Positions 50,118-60,125 are shown, numbered from the stretch's first letter. The stretch: 64,000 bases of DNA from Carboxylicivirga litoralis (GCF_025499605.1 NZ_JAFMVC010000011.1:62001-126000), one strand, 5' to 3'. Notes: generated by a model from the sequence alone, not told the origin. Translations and numbers: made by a program.

Positions 50118-52354
50118 AACACCCCATCGGACTGCATCCAGGCTTGTACATACTTGATTTCCGGATAAGTGTATTTGTATTTCAGGTGCTCCCGAATTTC
50201 GGACAAAGCCGTTCCCTCACATTCTCTAACGCCTTGTTGAATAGCTTCGCGCGTTTCATGGTCAACAAAATCATTGAGTGTCAATATGTTTTCTTTTATG
50301 CAACGAGCAATGTGTGATTCAATGGTTGTTTTTACCAAGCCGCGCTCTTTGGCAATAGCGGCAATGTCGTTACCCTGCTTGTAGAGGGCGCAAGTAATCA
50401 GGTAAGTCGCCACTTTAGGCGTTTTTACCGCTTTCTCTTTTGATGTTTTGGTTTTTCTTTTTTTCTCTTCAGGCTGTTTATCCAACTCCGGCTGGTCAAT
50501 ATCTTCCTTATTAACATCAAGGCCTTTCAGCGATGACTCCAGCAGAGTTTTGGCCTTAAGCATATTGTGCAACAGTGCATAATACTGTGCGGCCAGGTCT
50601 TTCAGTTCAGTCAGATAAGCTTTAACACCTTTGAGCTTATTCACCACTTCGATATGCGCAACAATAGTGCTATGGTTTTTCTTTATAAGCGGATGAAAAT
50701 AGGCAATGGCTTTATCAACCCGCTCAATCAGCAGATTCACATAATTGCTTTCGCCCGAATGGGCTATGCGATAAACCTGTGAGCGAAAGCTGTTTCCTAC
50801 GCTCAACAGTGGTTCGGTGTCTTTTCGTAATTGCTCTGCCCAGCTTTTATATTGCTGTTTCTTCGACCGTTTTTCATCTTTTGAATAGCCTTTTACATGC
50901 TGATGAAGTGAAATGATGAGGTTGTTAAAATCAAAGGCTTTCAACACAAAGTCGTTAAAGTAGCGTTGCGATTCCTGATTTAATATGGGTTGTAACTCAT
51001 CAGGGTTCATTTTCTGACTCACAAAGCTGCGAAGCGAGGCATCGGCTTCAATGCCGTGCTGCGGAATAGGTGTTTTAAGGACCAGCCCTTCCAGTGATGT
51101 CAGGCGCGAGAGAGCGACGTAAATCTGACCTGAAGCGAAGGCTTTGCCCACATCAATAATGGCTTTCTCAAAGGTTAAACCCTGGCTTTTATGCACCGTG
51201 ATGGCCCAGGCCAGCTTAATGGGGTACTGGATAAATTCTCCCACCACATTTTCTTCCACCTCATTGGTTTCTTTATTAAGCGAGTATTTTTTGTTTTCCC
51301 AGGTGTAAGGCTCAACAATTACGGGTTCTGTTCCATCACTAAAACTCACTTCAATCTCATCATAAGTAATGTGTGTAATGGTGCCAATCTTTCCGTTGAA
51401 GTAACGCTGCTGTCCCGAGAAATCGTTTTTGATAAACATGACCTGGGCGCCTTTTTTAAATTGCATGGTTTCCTGCAAAGGATACTGATGCTCTTTAAAA
51501 TCGCCTTTTATGGTTGAGTCGAAAGAGTAGAGCTGACCGCTTAATTCCCCGAGGCACTCTTTGTTTTTGGCATCGGCAATGGCATTGTGTGTGGTTAACT
51601 GGATGTAGCCATCGTTGTTTTGCTGGTTAAAACCCGGCTGGTAATATTGGTTGAGCAAATGAATGTCTTCATTGGTCACCTGGTTGTCTCTGAAGTGGTT
51701 CAATAAATCCACAAACTGTTGATCCGATTGTCGGTACACTTTCTGTAATTCAATGTGCACCGGATGATGATGTTGCAGAACTTGTGCATCGAAAAAGTAA
51801 GGGCTCTTATAATAACGGCTCAGGTAATTCCATTCGTCTTGCTTTGTCACAGGAGGTAGTTGCAGCATATCGCCAATAAACAGTACTTGCAAACCACCAA
51901 ACGGTGTGTTGTGATCGCGTCGCACATGGCGGCAAATCAAATCAATGGCATCCAGTAAATCGGCCCGCAACATACTCACCTCGTCAATAACCAGCAACTC
52001 CATATTACGAATGAGATTGCGCTTGGTCGAATGCATTTGGATATTCTTAATCAGTGAGCGGGGCGTATTGAAGTGCGCCAATGTTTGCATGCGGCTTGGG
52101 TCAATGCCATTGTTGTCGGGTATAAAAGCCCCAAAAGGCAACTGAAACAGCGAGTGAAGTGTGACACCACCGGCATTAATAGCAGCAATACCCGTAGGAG
52201 CGGCCACCACCATGTTTTTGTGCGTATGTTCTTTAATGCGATGTAATAAGGTGGTTTTGCCTGTACCGGCTTTACCCGTCAGGAAAACACTGCGATTGGT
52301 GGTGTTAATGTATTTAGAAACAAGAGATTGTAAAGAATCGATCGGTGCGCTCAT
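50114..52354 (-). CDS. Pif1/RecD-like SF1B helicase with C-terminal HTH domain
   Basis: 746 aa. The start MSAPIDSLQSLVSKYIN is preferred over a 35-codon upstream extension. Walker A GKAGTGKTTLLHRI (27-40) and the PIF1-type GVTLHSLFQLPFG region are followed by Walker B LLVIDEVSML, then GGLQVLFIGDMLQLPPV. The C-terminal 2A motif is AWAITVHKSQGLTF with VALSRLTSLEGL. The tail carries a charged linker (about 615-650) and a helix-turn-helix-like domain (VATYLITCALYKQGNDIAAI...TTIESHIARC). A 5'-3' DNA helicase acting on replication forks or structured DNA is the likely role. Confidence 0.92.
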   Translation of the reverse strand: MSAPIDSLQSLVSKYINTTNRSVFLTGKAGTGKTTLLHRIKEHTHKNMVVAAPTGIAAINAGGVTLHSLFQLPFGAFIPDNNGIDPSRMQTLAHFNTPRSLIKNIQMHSTKRNLIRNMELLVIDEVSMLRADLLDAIDLICRHVRRDHNTPFGGLQVLFIGDMLQLPPVTKQDEWNYLSRYYKSPYFFDAQVLQHHHPVHIELQKVYRQSDQQFVDLLNHFRDNQVTNEDIHLLNQYYQPGFNQQNNDGYIQLTTHNAIADAKNKECLGELSGQLYSFDSTIKGDFKEHQYPLQETMQFKKGAQVMFIKNDFSGQQRYFNGKIGTITHITYDEIEVSFSDGTEPVIVEPYTWENKKYSLNKETNEVEENVVGEFIQYPIKLAWAITVHKSQGLTFEKAIIDVGKAFASGQIYVALSRLTSLEGLVLKTPIPQHGIEADASLRSFVSQKMNPDELQPILNQESQRYFNDFVLKAFDFNNLIISLHQHVKGYSKDEKRSKKQQYKSWAEQLRKDTEPLLSVGNSFRSQVYRIAHSGESNYVNLLIERVDKAIAYFHPLIKKNHSTIVAHIEVVNKLKGVKAYLTELKDLAAQYYALLHNMLKAKTLLESSLKGLDVNKEDIDQPELDKQPEEKKRKTKTSKEKAVKTPKVATYLITCALYKQGNDIAAIAKERGLVKTTIESHIARCIKENILTLNDFVDHETREAIQQGVRECEGTALSEIREHLKYKYTYPEIKYVQAWMQSDGVL

Positions 52355-52553
52355 TTGATTAAGGTTAATGATGTGGCAAGATACAGGAAAAATGCAAGTG
52401 GTGCAACGAGTGCGCTTCTTGTGGGGTAGGATGCGATCTTTAATTGACAAGATGCTCATAGAAATCGCATCCGTTTATACTTGGTTGAAACTTTTCGTTT
52501 AATTAATTTATCAATTACGCGATTCGACAATTCAGCAATTCAACAGTTTCTAA

Positions 52554-52561
52554 TACCTTTG
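52554..52561 (+). promoter_or_regulatory. -7 promoter box of YkgJ-like gene
   Basis: TACCTTTG, exact TAnnTTTG, 16 nt before the ATG at 52578. Confidence 0.6.
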
Positions 52562-52577
52562 CCCAAAACACTTAAAT

Positions 52578-53093
52578 ATGGCAACTCTGGATAATTATAA
52601 AGCCTTGCGCGATGAGATTGATGCGGCGACAATTCAACTATGGGACGAACACCAAAGTAACATGGCCTGTAAAAAAGGATGCGATAAATGCTGCTTGAAT
52701 TTTGATGTATTTCCCATTGAGTTCGATTACATTAAGCAACAGGTAGAAGCCTTGTATCCCGATGTGTTAAACGATTCGGCTCCTGCTGAAGCAGGAGAGC
52801 AGTGCTTCTTCCTAAAAGAGCACCAATGCACCATTTACAAAGCCCGCCCCATTATTTGCCGCACGCACGGTTATCCTTTATTGTATATGAACGAAGCTGG
52901 CGATCAGTGGGAGCTATCGCATTGTGAGCTTAATTTTACCTCGGTGGATGAGGATTACTTTCATGAGGATAATTGCTATGCACAGGATACCTACAATAGC
53001 CGCCTTTTTATGATGAATAAGGAGTACATTAAAACAGCCCATCCGGACAAAGGGGAGTTTGATTTGATTCCATTAGTGGAGCTTTTAAAGTAG
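52578..53093 (+). CDS. YkgJ-family cysteine cluster protein
   Basis: 171 aa. CKKGCDKCCLNFDVFPIEF, CFFLKEHQCTIYKARPIICRTHGYP and later Cys residues form the family's zinc/iron-chelating cysteine pattern (C-x3-C-x2-CC ... C-x6-C-x7-R-P-x2-C). The function of the family is not established; metal chelation is the usual proposal. It is convergent with another cysteine-cluster gene, 1 bp apart. Confidence 0.9.
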   Translation: MATLDNYKALRDEIDAATIQLWDEHQSNMACKKGCDKCCLNFDVFPIEFDYIKQQVEALYPDVLNDSAPAEAGEQCFFLKEHQCTIYKARPIICRTHGYPLLYMNEAGDQWELSHCELNFTSVDEDYFHEDNCYAQDTYNSRLFMMNKEYIKTAHPDKGEFDLIPLVELLK

Positions 53094-53094
53094 T

Positions 53095-53418
53095 TTACTT
53101 CACCCTATTCTCATTACACCACTTCCAATGGTGCTCGTTAACCGGATAGTTGCGGCAAATATCAGCTCGCGCCTCATACACACCACAGGAAAAAAAGCCA
53201 TTATCCTCTTTCAGAAACAGGCAATCGCCATTTTCTTTGGTTTTCAAAAAGTGACCATCGGCATAAGTTGGTCCCATGGGGTCGGTGAATTGTTCGCGCG
53301 GCATTTTGGTGAAGTTTTCCAGGGCTGTTAATTCTCTTTCATTCAGCTCTACAAAAGGGAAGTTGCGGCAGCAAATACCGCAATTCTGACAGGTAAGTGA
53401 TGATATTTTGTTTTCCAT
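53095..53418 (-). CDS. YkgJ-family cysteine cluster protein, short
   Basis: 107 aa. CQNCGICCRNFPFVEL and GDCLFLKEDNGFFSCGVYEARADICRNYP give the cysteine-cluster pattern, shorter than the neighbouring family member. The C-terminal C in WKWCNENR may add a ligand. The gene is convergent with the preceding YkgJ-like gene; both are small, cytoplasmic and of unknown function. Confidence 0.9.
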   Translation of the reverse strand: MENKISSLTCQNCGICCRNFPFVELNERELTALENFTKMPREQFTDPMGPTYADGHFLKTKENGDCLFLKEDNGFFSCGVYEARADICRNYPVNEHHWKWCNENRVK

Positions 53419-53867
53419 AAGGCAATTAATCTTAGTGTTAAAATGATTCGTTGCGAATGGAAAAAAGGCATTGTAATATTCGTTGATATTATCCCATCCG
53501 GTTCAAAGATAAGGCCTATTCTAACGGCAGCCTATAGTTTCTTCGGATTTAACTTGATTTAAGTAACATAACTTAAGCTCAAGGCTGCTAATAAAGGTAT
53601 CTTCCCGGGCATCCTGATTACAATGGATGCCGAATACAAATGCAAAATTTTTGGCTTCTGGTAAATCATCTTGTGTCTTACACGGTAATCGCCTTTAAAA
53701 TTAAAGAAGTGTTTTATACGCGCTATACCGACATAAGCAACGCAGTTTAGGACCCATTGGCATAAACGGAGGGGAGAAAAATTTGATACCAAGCTGTCAG
53801 TCTTTAAATTTTCCCGTAGTGATGTCATAATGGGTAAACGAGTGATTAAGTCGGCGGCCTTTTTTCT

Positions 53868-53896
53868 CCCCTTTTTGGGCTGTAGGCAAAAAGGGG
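53868..53896. repeat. perfect inverted repeat, 10-bp arms
   Basis: CCCCTTTTTG, 9-bp loop GGCTGTAGG, then CAAAAAGGGG. No run of T follows the stem, so it is not a standard terminator on the plus strand; on the minus strand there is only a weak T-rich tail. Confidence 0.55.
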
Positions 53897-53952
53897 AAGC
53901 CTCAACGGCTTGAGTTGAAAAGACAATTTCTTAAATGCGATTGCCGTGTTGT

Positions 53953-53980
53953 GTCTTATGTCATGAATCTTATGTCTTAA
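53953..53980 (-). repeat. heptanucleotide repeat, RTCTTAW (4 units)
   Basis: Units GTCTTAT, GTCATGA, ATCTTAT, GTCTTAA, same family as the arrays at 33002-33036 and 33063-33083 in reverse orientation to the first. Confidence 0.6.
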
Positions 53981-53990
53981 TACTTTTCAT

Positions 53991-53998
53991 TACCTTTA
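53991..53998 (+). promoter_or_regulatory. probable -7 promoter box of macroglobulin gene
   Basis: TACCTTTA, one mismatch from TAnnTTTG, 26 nt before the ATG at 54025. Confidence 0.4.
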
Positions 53999-54024
53999 AA
54001 TCCAAATTTTAATTCCTAAACACC

Positions 54025-57000
54025 ATGCTAAAACACATCCTGCTTTATGCCTTTGTATTAACATGCATTGTAATGATGAATGCTTGTAAAAGCAAGCCAG
54101 AAGCAACAACCGGGGAAGTGGTTTACAATACCAAAGTAAGCGCTTTCACCTCCGGCATTATTTCCAATGAAGCGAGTATTCAGCTTCAGTTTTCTGAAAA
54201 GGTAACGGGCATAACGCCCGGGCAAAAGGCCGATGAAGGATTGCTGTCCATTACGCCTTCCATCGATGGACAACTACAGTGGCTCGATATGCACACCCTT
54301 GAATTTGTGCCTGATGAACGCATGCCATCAGGTACGTCATTTAAAGTGGAGGTGGATTTACCCGAGTTATTTACCGATGAGAAGGAAGCGTTCAGTTTCA
54401 CTTTTAGCACCATTGATCAAAACTTTAGGGTGCAGTCGCTTGGTTTGGAGCCCGATGCAGCCGATGATTTGAAACTCAACACTTACCGCGGACGCATTGC
54501 CATGGCCGATCATATTGATAACACGTATGTGGAACAGTTGCTAAAAGCATCGCAGGACGGTAATGCACTTGAAATCGAGTGGGAGCATCAAAGCAGTGAA
54601 AAGCAACATGCGTTTGCCATAAAAGGCATTCAACGAAGCGAGCAAAGCAGCACCTTGTTATTGGAATATAACGGGAAAGTTATTGGTGTTGACAAAGCTG
54701 ATCGTGAGGAAGTGGAAGTGCCATCGCTAACCGATTTTAAAGTAATCGATGCCCGTGTGGTGATGCAGCCTGAACAATATGTTTTGGTGGTGTTCTCCGA
54801 TCCGCTTGACGAGCGACAAAACATCAACGGTTTAATCAGTATCAGCGGTGCTTCACGCCTGCGTTATGTCATTGAACGAAACCGGGTAAAGGTGTATCCG
54901 TCCTATCGACTAACAGGTTCGCATAAAGTCACCATTTCAGAAGGGATTAAGAACATATTGGGTTATACGCACAAAGCGGAAGTTAACTACGACATGGTAT
55001 TTGAAACGCCAAAGCCCGAGGTGCAACTGATTGGCAAGGGAACAATACTGCCCAACTCCAATGGCTTAACCTTTCCGTTTAAAGCTGTTAGTGTGAAAAG
55101 TGTGCAGGTTCGCATCATAAAAATATTTGAAAACAATGTGGCCAGTTTCCTACAGGTGAATACCATGAACGGGCAGTATCAGCTGCGCCGCGCCGGCCGG
55201 TTGATTTTTAAGCAAAACATCCGCTTGGATAACGATCGCTCACTGGATCTGACACAGTGGAATACCTTCTCGTTGAACCTGGCCGATTTAATAACACCGG
55301 AGCAAGGTGCTATCTACCGGGTTGAATTGAAAATACGCAAAAAAGATAGTTTGTATCCCTGCGGAGATATTGAAGAAACCAATGAAGCAGTAGAGGAGGA
55401 AGGCATCACCGAATCGGATATGGCCTATTGGGACCAGCCAGCTGAATATTACAGTTCCTACTGGGATGGTTACGAAGGCTATTACGATTGGCGCGAACGT
55501 GAAAACCCATGTGCCGATATGTATTATCGAAATAAAGTGGTGAGCCGTAATATTCTGGCTTCTGATATTGGTATTATCGCCAAGCAGGGCACCGATAAGG
55601 AAGTTGTGGTCGCCATTACCGATTTACGCACCACACAACCATTAACTGGTGTTGAGGTAGAGATATTCAACTACCAGATGCAGGTGGTGGGTTCAACACG
55701 CACCGATGCGCAAGGTTTGGCCCGTATCCCGGTTTCACAAAAGCCATTCCTGCTCATTGCCAAAAATGATAAGCAACGCGGTTACTTACGTTTAGATGAT
55801 GGACATTCTTTGTCTTTAAGCCGTTTCGATGTGAGTGGTCAGGTGGTGCAAAAGGGCATGAAAGGCTTTATCTATGGCGAGCGGGGCGTCTGGCGGCCGG
55901 GCGATACCTTATTTGTGTCTTTTATGCTCGAAAACAAGGGAGAGGCCTTGCCCAAAGAGCATCCAATTGTGTTTGAGTGGGTCAATCCGCACGGCCAAAC
56001 CATTAATCGTCAGGTGCAGCAATTGAACGATAATAATATTTACGTGTTTAAGACGCAAACCAGCACCGATGCGCCAACAGGCATGTGGCGGGCTCGTGTT
56101 AAAGTGGGTGGCAGTACCTTCGAAAAAGGGATGCGGGTGGAAACCATTAAGCCCAACCGCCTTAAAATCAATCTCGATTTTAATACCGAGTTGCTTGTGC
56201 CTGGCGAGGCTGCGCAAAGTACCATGACGGTTAGCTGGCTGCATGGTGCCATCGCCCGTAACCTCAAGGCCGATGTTAAAGTGACGCTCAATCAAAGCAA
56301 AACGCAGTTTAAAAAATACAGCGATTTCCATTTCGATGATCCATCGCGCCGCTTTGAGTCTGAAGAAAGCACTATTTTCGAAGGCCGTCTTGATGAGCAA
56401 GGGCAAGCTATTGTTGATGCTGCCATCGATGTTCAGGAAGCAGCCCCCGGCTTTTTAAAGGCTTCGTTTGTGACGCGGGTTTTTGAAGAAAGTGGTGATT
56501 TTAGTATCGATCGCTTCTCGGTGCCTTATGCACCGTATCCTGTTTTTGTTGGCGTTAAAGCGCCCAAAGGGGATAAGCGCGGCATGCTGCTGACCGATAC
56601 AACGCATACGGTTCAGGTGGTGACTGTTTCGCCAAAAGGTGAGCCAATGACGGTTCGCAACCTGTCGTATTACATTTATAAAGTGAGCTGGCGATGGTGG
56701 TGGGAGTCATCAGCCGATAATCTGGCTAATTATGTGGGCACGCGCCATCAAAACCTGATAGCCAGCGGTAAAGTAAACACGACTAATGGCGAAGGACAAT
56801 TCGACTTTAGAGTTAACTATCCCGAGTGGGGACGCTACCTGATTCGGGTGGTCGATGATAAAAATGGCCATGCAACTGGTCAAACCGTGTATGTTGACTG
56901 GCCGGGATGGGCTGGCAACAGCAGGGGCAACGACCCAAGTGCGGCCAGTATGCTGGCGTTTAATGCCGATAAAGAAAAATACCAGGTAGGCGAAGAGGCC

Positions 57001-59559
57001 ACGATCAGTTTTCCGGCATCGGGTCAGGGACGTGCTCTGGTAAGCATCGAAAATGGTAACAAAGTTCTAAAGAGCTGGTGGGTTGAGCCAACGAAGGGAG
57101 AAAATCAATTCAGCTTTGAAGTAACGGCAGATATGACACCCAATGCCTTCGTTCATCTGACGTTACTACAGCCGCATGCACAAACGGTTAATAACCTGCC
57201 AATTCGTATGTATGGTGTTATTCCATTAATGGCCGAAGACCCGCAAACGCATATTTATCCGCTGATTAAAATGCCGTCTGAGTTAAGGCCAGAGAAGGAG
57301 GTCAGTATTAAGGTGAGCGAACGTGATGGCCGTGCCATGACCTACACACTCGCTATTGTTGAAGATGGCTTGTTGGATTTGACGCGTTTTAAAACACCGG
57401 TTCCCTGGAATCATTTTTATGCCCGCGAGGCATTGGGCGTCAAGACCTGGGATTTATACGATGAGGTGATTGGTGCCTACGGTGGTAAAATTGAGCAGAT
57501 TTTCAGTATTGGTGGTGATGGCGACCTGGCTGGTAAAAAAGGTGGTAAAAAAGCCAATCGTTTTAAGCCGATGGTGAAATACTTCGGACCATTTGCCCTT
57601 GATAAAGGCGACAGCCAAACACATACCTTTACAATGCCTCGCTATGTGGGTTCGGTGCGTACCATGGTGGTGGCCTCATCGGGCAACGCTTATGGTGAAA
57701 CCGATATGACTACTCCGGTTCGCAATCCGTTAATGGTCCTGGCAACGCTGCCGCGCGTTTTAGGTCCTAATGAAACGGTTGATTTGCCTGTTACGGTTTT
57801 TGCCATGAAAGAAGGCATCAAAAATGTGAAAGTTAAAGTAGAAGGCAATGAGTTACTGACTATTGACGGAGCAACAGAGCAGGACTTAACTTTTAATCAA
57901 CTGGGCGAGCAGGTGGCCACCTTTAAGCTAAAAGTCCATCCTAAAATGGGAGTTGGCAAGGTAAAAGTGTATGCCTCATCCGGTGGTGAAAAAGCTATGG
58001 ATGAAATTGAGATTGAAGTACGAAATCCAAATCCACCATTAACAGCGGTTCAGAGTATAACCATTGATGCGGGTGCGAGCAATGCCATTGCTTATCAGTT
58101 GCCGGGAATGGCAGGAACCAATAAGGCGACCCTGGAAGTCTCTGCGCTTCCTCCATTTGATTTCGGGCGACGGTTAAAATACCTGTTGCGTTATCCGCAT
58201 GGATGTGTTGAGCAAACTACTTCAGCAGCATTTCCGCAATTGTTTTTAGCCGATGTTATCGAAAATGGCGAAGTAACAGCTGCCAAAGCCACCGAAAATG
58301 TTAAAGCAGCCATTAATCGTTTAGCCGGGTTTATTCGTCCGGACGGAGGATTGGGTTACTGGCCGGGCTCCTACGAATCGTCTGATTGGGGAACGACCTA
58401 CGCCGGACATTTTATGATAGAAGCCGAACGTAAGGGCTACAACTTACCGGTTGGCTTCAAAAATAAATGGATTAAATATCAAAAAAATAAAGCTCGTCAG
58501 TGGCGACGAAACAGTACTTATCGTGGCCGTGATTTAGCGCAGGCTTATCGCTTATATACCCTGGCGTTAGCCGGCGAACCTGAGTTAAGTGCCATGAACC
58601 GGATGCGCAATCAAAGTGGCTTATCCACCCAAAGTATCTGGCGGTTGGCGGCAGCATATGCTTTAGCCGGTCATGGGCAGGTGGCTCAGGAGTTAACCAG
58701 TGCTACCAGCATGAGTGTCATTAATCAACGTGATAATGGTTATACCTATGGTTCGGAAGAGCGCGATTTAGCCATGATTCTTGAGACTTTGGTGCTGATG
58801 GACAAGAAAAACGAAGCAGGTGAGTTAGTGCAAAAGTTATCTAAATCATTATCGGCTCAGCGTTGGATGAGTACGCAAACCACGGCCTACTGTCTTTTGG
58901 CTGTATCGAAGTTTGTTGGTGAGTCTGGCATAAGTAAAGAGTTTAAGTTTGAATGGGAAGCTGATGGCGAGGCGAGCAAAGTTCATTCACAACTGGCTTT
59001 ATACCAATATCCATTAGATACTAATAAACCTGGAGGAACGGTGAAAATTTCTAATACATCTGATGGTTTGCTGTTTGCACGTGTAATTATGGAAGGCATT
59101 CCGGCAGAAGACGATAAAACAGTTAAGGCGTCTAATTTGCAATTGACGGTTCAATATAAGGACCTGAATGGAAATACTGTTGATGTTTCGAAACTGGCGC
59201 AGGGGACTGATTTTATGGCCGAAGTGACGGTTAAGAATCCTGGCAATTTTGGCGATGTCGAAAACCTGGCACTCACTCAGATATTTCCGTCGGGCTGGGA
59301 AATTCGCAATACCCGAATGGAAGATATTGTTTCGGCTCATGAACTGAGTGTACCTGATTACCGCGATTATCGTGATGACCGTGTCTATTCCTACTTCGAT
59401 TTAGAAAGAGGAAAGCACAAAAAGTTTGTGGTACTGCTGAATGCCACCTATACCGGCCGCTATTATTTATCAGCCACAAGCTGCGAAGCCATGTACAACA
59501 ATTCTGTTTCGGCCCGCCAGCCGGGGCAATGGGTAGACGTGATTAAAGCAGGCGAATAA
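54025..59559 (+). CDS. alpha-2-macroglobulin family lipoprotein with thioester
   Basis: 1844 aa. Lipobox Cys21 (MMNAC) anchors it in the envelope. A long N-terminal region of MG-like domains leads to MG2 (about 610-710, FIYGERGVWRPGDTLFVSF). The A2M domain is near 1185-1215 (MPRYVGSVRTMVVASSG). The thioester motif PHGCVEQTTS has Cys1394 and Gln1397, the expected C-x-E-Q, inside an alpha/alpha toroid. Bacterial members trap proteases by thioester coupling. Many are paired with pbpC, but no PBP1C gene follows here; a terminator does. Codon use looks slightly richer in G+C than that of its neighbours. Confidence 0.95.
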   Translation: MLKHILLYAFVLTCIVMMNACKSKPEATTGEVVYNTKVSAFTSGIISNEASIQLQFSEKVTGITPGQKADEGLLSITPSIDGQLQWLDMHTLEFVPDERMPSGTSFKVEVDLPELFTDEKEAFSFTFSTIDQNFRVQSLGLEPDAADDLKLNTYRGRIAMADHIDNTYVEQLLKASQDGNALEIEWEHQSSEKQHAFAIKGIQRSEQSSTLLLEYNGKVIGVDKADREEVEVPSLTDFKVIDARVVMQPEQYVLVVFSDPLDERQNINGLISISGASRLRYVIERNRVKVYPSYRLTGSHKVTISEGIKNILGYTHKAEVNYDMVFETPKPEVQLIGKGTILPNSNGLTFPFKAVSVKSVQVRIIKIFENNVASFLQVNTMNGQYQLRRAGRLIFKQNIRLDNDRSLDLTQWNTFSLNLADLITPEQGAIYRVELKIRKKDSLYPCGDIEETNEAVEEEGITESDMAYWDQPAEYYSSYWDGYEGYYDWRERENPCADMYYRNKVVSRNILASDIGIIAKQGTDKEVVVAITDLRTTQPLTGVEVEIFNYQMQVVGSTRTDAQGLARIPVSQKPFLLIAKNDKQRGYLRLDDGHSLSLSRFDVSGQVVQKGMKGFIYGERGVWRPGDTLFVSFMLENKGEALPKEHPIVFEWVNPHGQTINRQVQQLNDNNIYVFKTQTSTDAPTGMWRARVKVGGSTFEKGMRVETIKPNRLKINLDFNTELLVPGEAAQSTMTVSWLHGAIARNLKADVKVTLNQSKTQFKKYSDFHFDDPSRRFESEESTIFEGRLDEQGQAIVDAAIDVQEAAPGFLKASFVTRVFEESGDFSIDRFSVPYAPYPVFVGVKAPKGDKRGMLLTDTTHTVQVVTVSPKGEPMTVRNLSYYIYKVSWRWWWESSADNLANYVGTRHQNLIASGKVNTTNGEGQFDFRVNYPEWGRYLIRVVDDKNGHATGQTVYVDWPGWAGNSRGNDPSAASMLAFNADKEKYQVGEEATISFPASGQGRALVSIENGNKVLKSWWVEPTKGENQFSFEVTADMTPNAFVHLTLLQPHAQTVNNLPIRMYGVIPLMAEDPQTHIYPLIKMPSELRPEKEVSIKVSERDGRAMTYTLAIVEDGLLDLTRFKTPVPWNHFYAREALGVKTWDLYDEVIGAYGGKIEQIFSIGGDGDLAGKKGGKKANRFKPMVKYFGPFALDKGDSQTHTFTMPRYVGSVRTMVVASSGNAYGETDMTTPVRNPLMVLATLPRVLGPNETVDLPVTVFAMKEGIKNVKVKVEGNELLTIDGATEQDLTFNQLGEQVATFKLKVHPKMGVGKVKVYASSGGEKAMDEIEIEVRNPNPPLTAVQSITIDAGASNAIAYQLPGMAGTNKATLEVSALPPFDFGRRLKYLLRYPHGCVEQTTSAAFPQLFLADVIENGEVTAAKATENVKAAINRLAGFIRPDGGLGYWPGSYESSDWGTTYAGHFMIEAERKGYNLPVGFKNKWIKYQKNKARQWRRNSTYRGRDLAQAYRLYTLALAGEPELSAMNRMRNQSGLSTQSIWRLAAAYALAGHGQVAQELTSATSMSVINQRDNGYTYGSEERDLAMILETLVLMDKKNEAGELVQKLSKSLSAQRWMSTQTTAYCLLAVSKFVGESGISKEFKFEWEADGEASKVHSQLALYQYPLDTNKPGGTVKISNTSDGLLFARVIMEGIPAEDDKTVKASNLQLTVQYKDLNGNTVDVSKLAQGTDFMAEVTVKNPGNFGDVENLALTQIFPSGWEIRNTRMEDIVSAHELSVPDYRDYRDDRVYSYFDLERGKHKKFVVLLNATYTGRYYLSATSCEAMYNNSVSARQPGQWVDVIKAGE

Positions 59560-59576
59560 ACGTATAATCGACAGAA

Positions 59577-59624
59577 AACAAAAGGCCTTTAGGTTTTCGA
59601 AACCTTAAGGCCTTTTGTTGTTAA
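59577..59624 (+). terminator. strong rho-independent terminator
   Basis: AACAAAAGGCCTTTAGGTTT pairs with AAACCTTAAGGCCTTTTGTT around a short TCG loop, with flanking T/A runs on both strands, 17 bp after the macroglobulin stop. Confidence 0.85.
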
Positions 59625-59698
59625 TTGCATTAATCAACAAAAGGCGTTTGTTCGTCAGGTAAATTCATTTATTCATCAACAGGTGTAAACCTTTTAGA

Positions 59699-59742
59699 AG
59701 TTCTATTATTGATAACTATTATTTTTAAAATCAAATAGAACT
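59699..59742 (+). promoter_or_regulatory. leader hairpin abutting PH-domain start codon
   Basis: AGTTCTATT (59699-59707) and AATAGAACT (59734-59742) are perfect 9-bp inverted arms separated by 26 nt. The second arm ends 5 nt before the ATG at 59748, so the hairpin would cover the translation start region. Confidence 0.35.
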
Positions 59743-59747
59743 AAACC

Positions 59748-60125
59748 ATGGGCTTATTAAGTGGAATACTTGGACATGCCGGCGAAATTTCGATTGAGAA
59801 GTTAAGCGAGGAATTTCGGCCAATATTGGTTGAGGGCGAACAGCTTGAAAAAGCTTTTAAGGTTATTCGCGATATGTGGGTGTTTACCAATAAGCGGTTA
59901 ATATTGGTCGATAAGCAGGGCGTTACCGGCAAAAAGATAGATTACCAAAGTATACCATATAAATCAATTATACGTTTTAGTAAAGAAAGTACAGGATTTC
60001 TGGATCTGGATGCCGAATTGAAAATATGGTTGTCGGGAAGCCATGAACCGATTGTGAAAGAATTCAGCAAAAAAGCAAATATCAACGAAGTGTACCTACT
60101 CATGAGCCAACATATTTTAGATTAA
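59748..60125 (+). CDS. bacterial PH-domain protein
   Basis: 125 aa, no signal peptide or membrane helix. MWVFTNKRLILVDKQGVTGKKIDYQSI and YKSIIRFSKESTGFLDLDAELKIWLSG match the bacterial pleckstrin-homology fold (bPH_1/YvbH-like). The fold mediates protein or lipid binding; no activity is known. It is followed 24 bp later by a 50-aa membrane protein, the two being plausible partners. Confidence 0.88.
   Translation: MGLLSGILGHAGEISIEKLSEEFRPILVEGEQLEKAFKVIRDMWVFTNKRLILVDKQGVTGKKIDYQSIPYKSIIRFSKESTGFLDLDAELKIWLSGSHEPIVKEFSKKANINEVYLLMSQHILD

Larger units (their letters stand above)
53419..54024. other. 606-bp intergenic region with structure and repeats
   Basis: No supported gene. It holds a perfect 10-bp inverted repeat CCCCTTTTTG/CAAAAAGGGG (53868-53896), a GGCATCC/GGATGCC hairpin near 53609-53633, a heptamer repeat (53953-53980) and a near-consensus -7 box for the macroglobulin gene. 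An 89-codon minus-strand frame (53559-53828) lacks any sequence support. It may be decayed sequence or a regulatory leader. Confidence 0.45.

Noticed and set aside
53559-53828. 89-codon minus-strand frame in the structured gap
   Set aside because: Composition and hydrophobicity are unremarkable, no family is recognised and no promoter box or coupling supports it.
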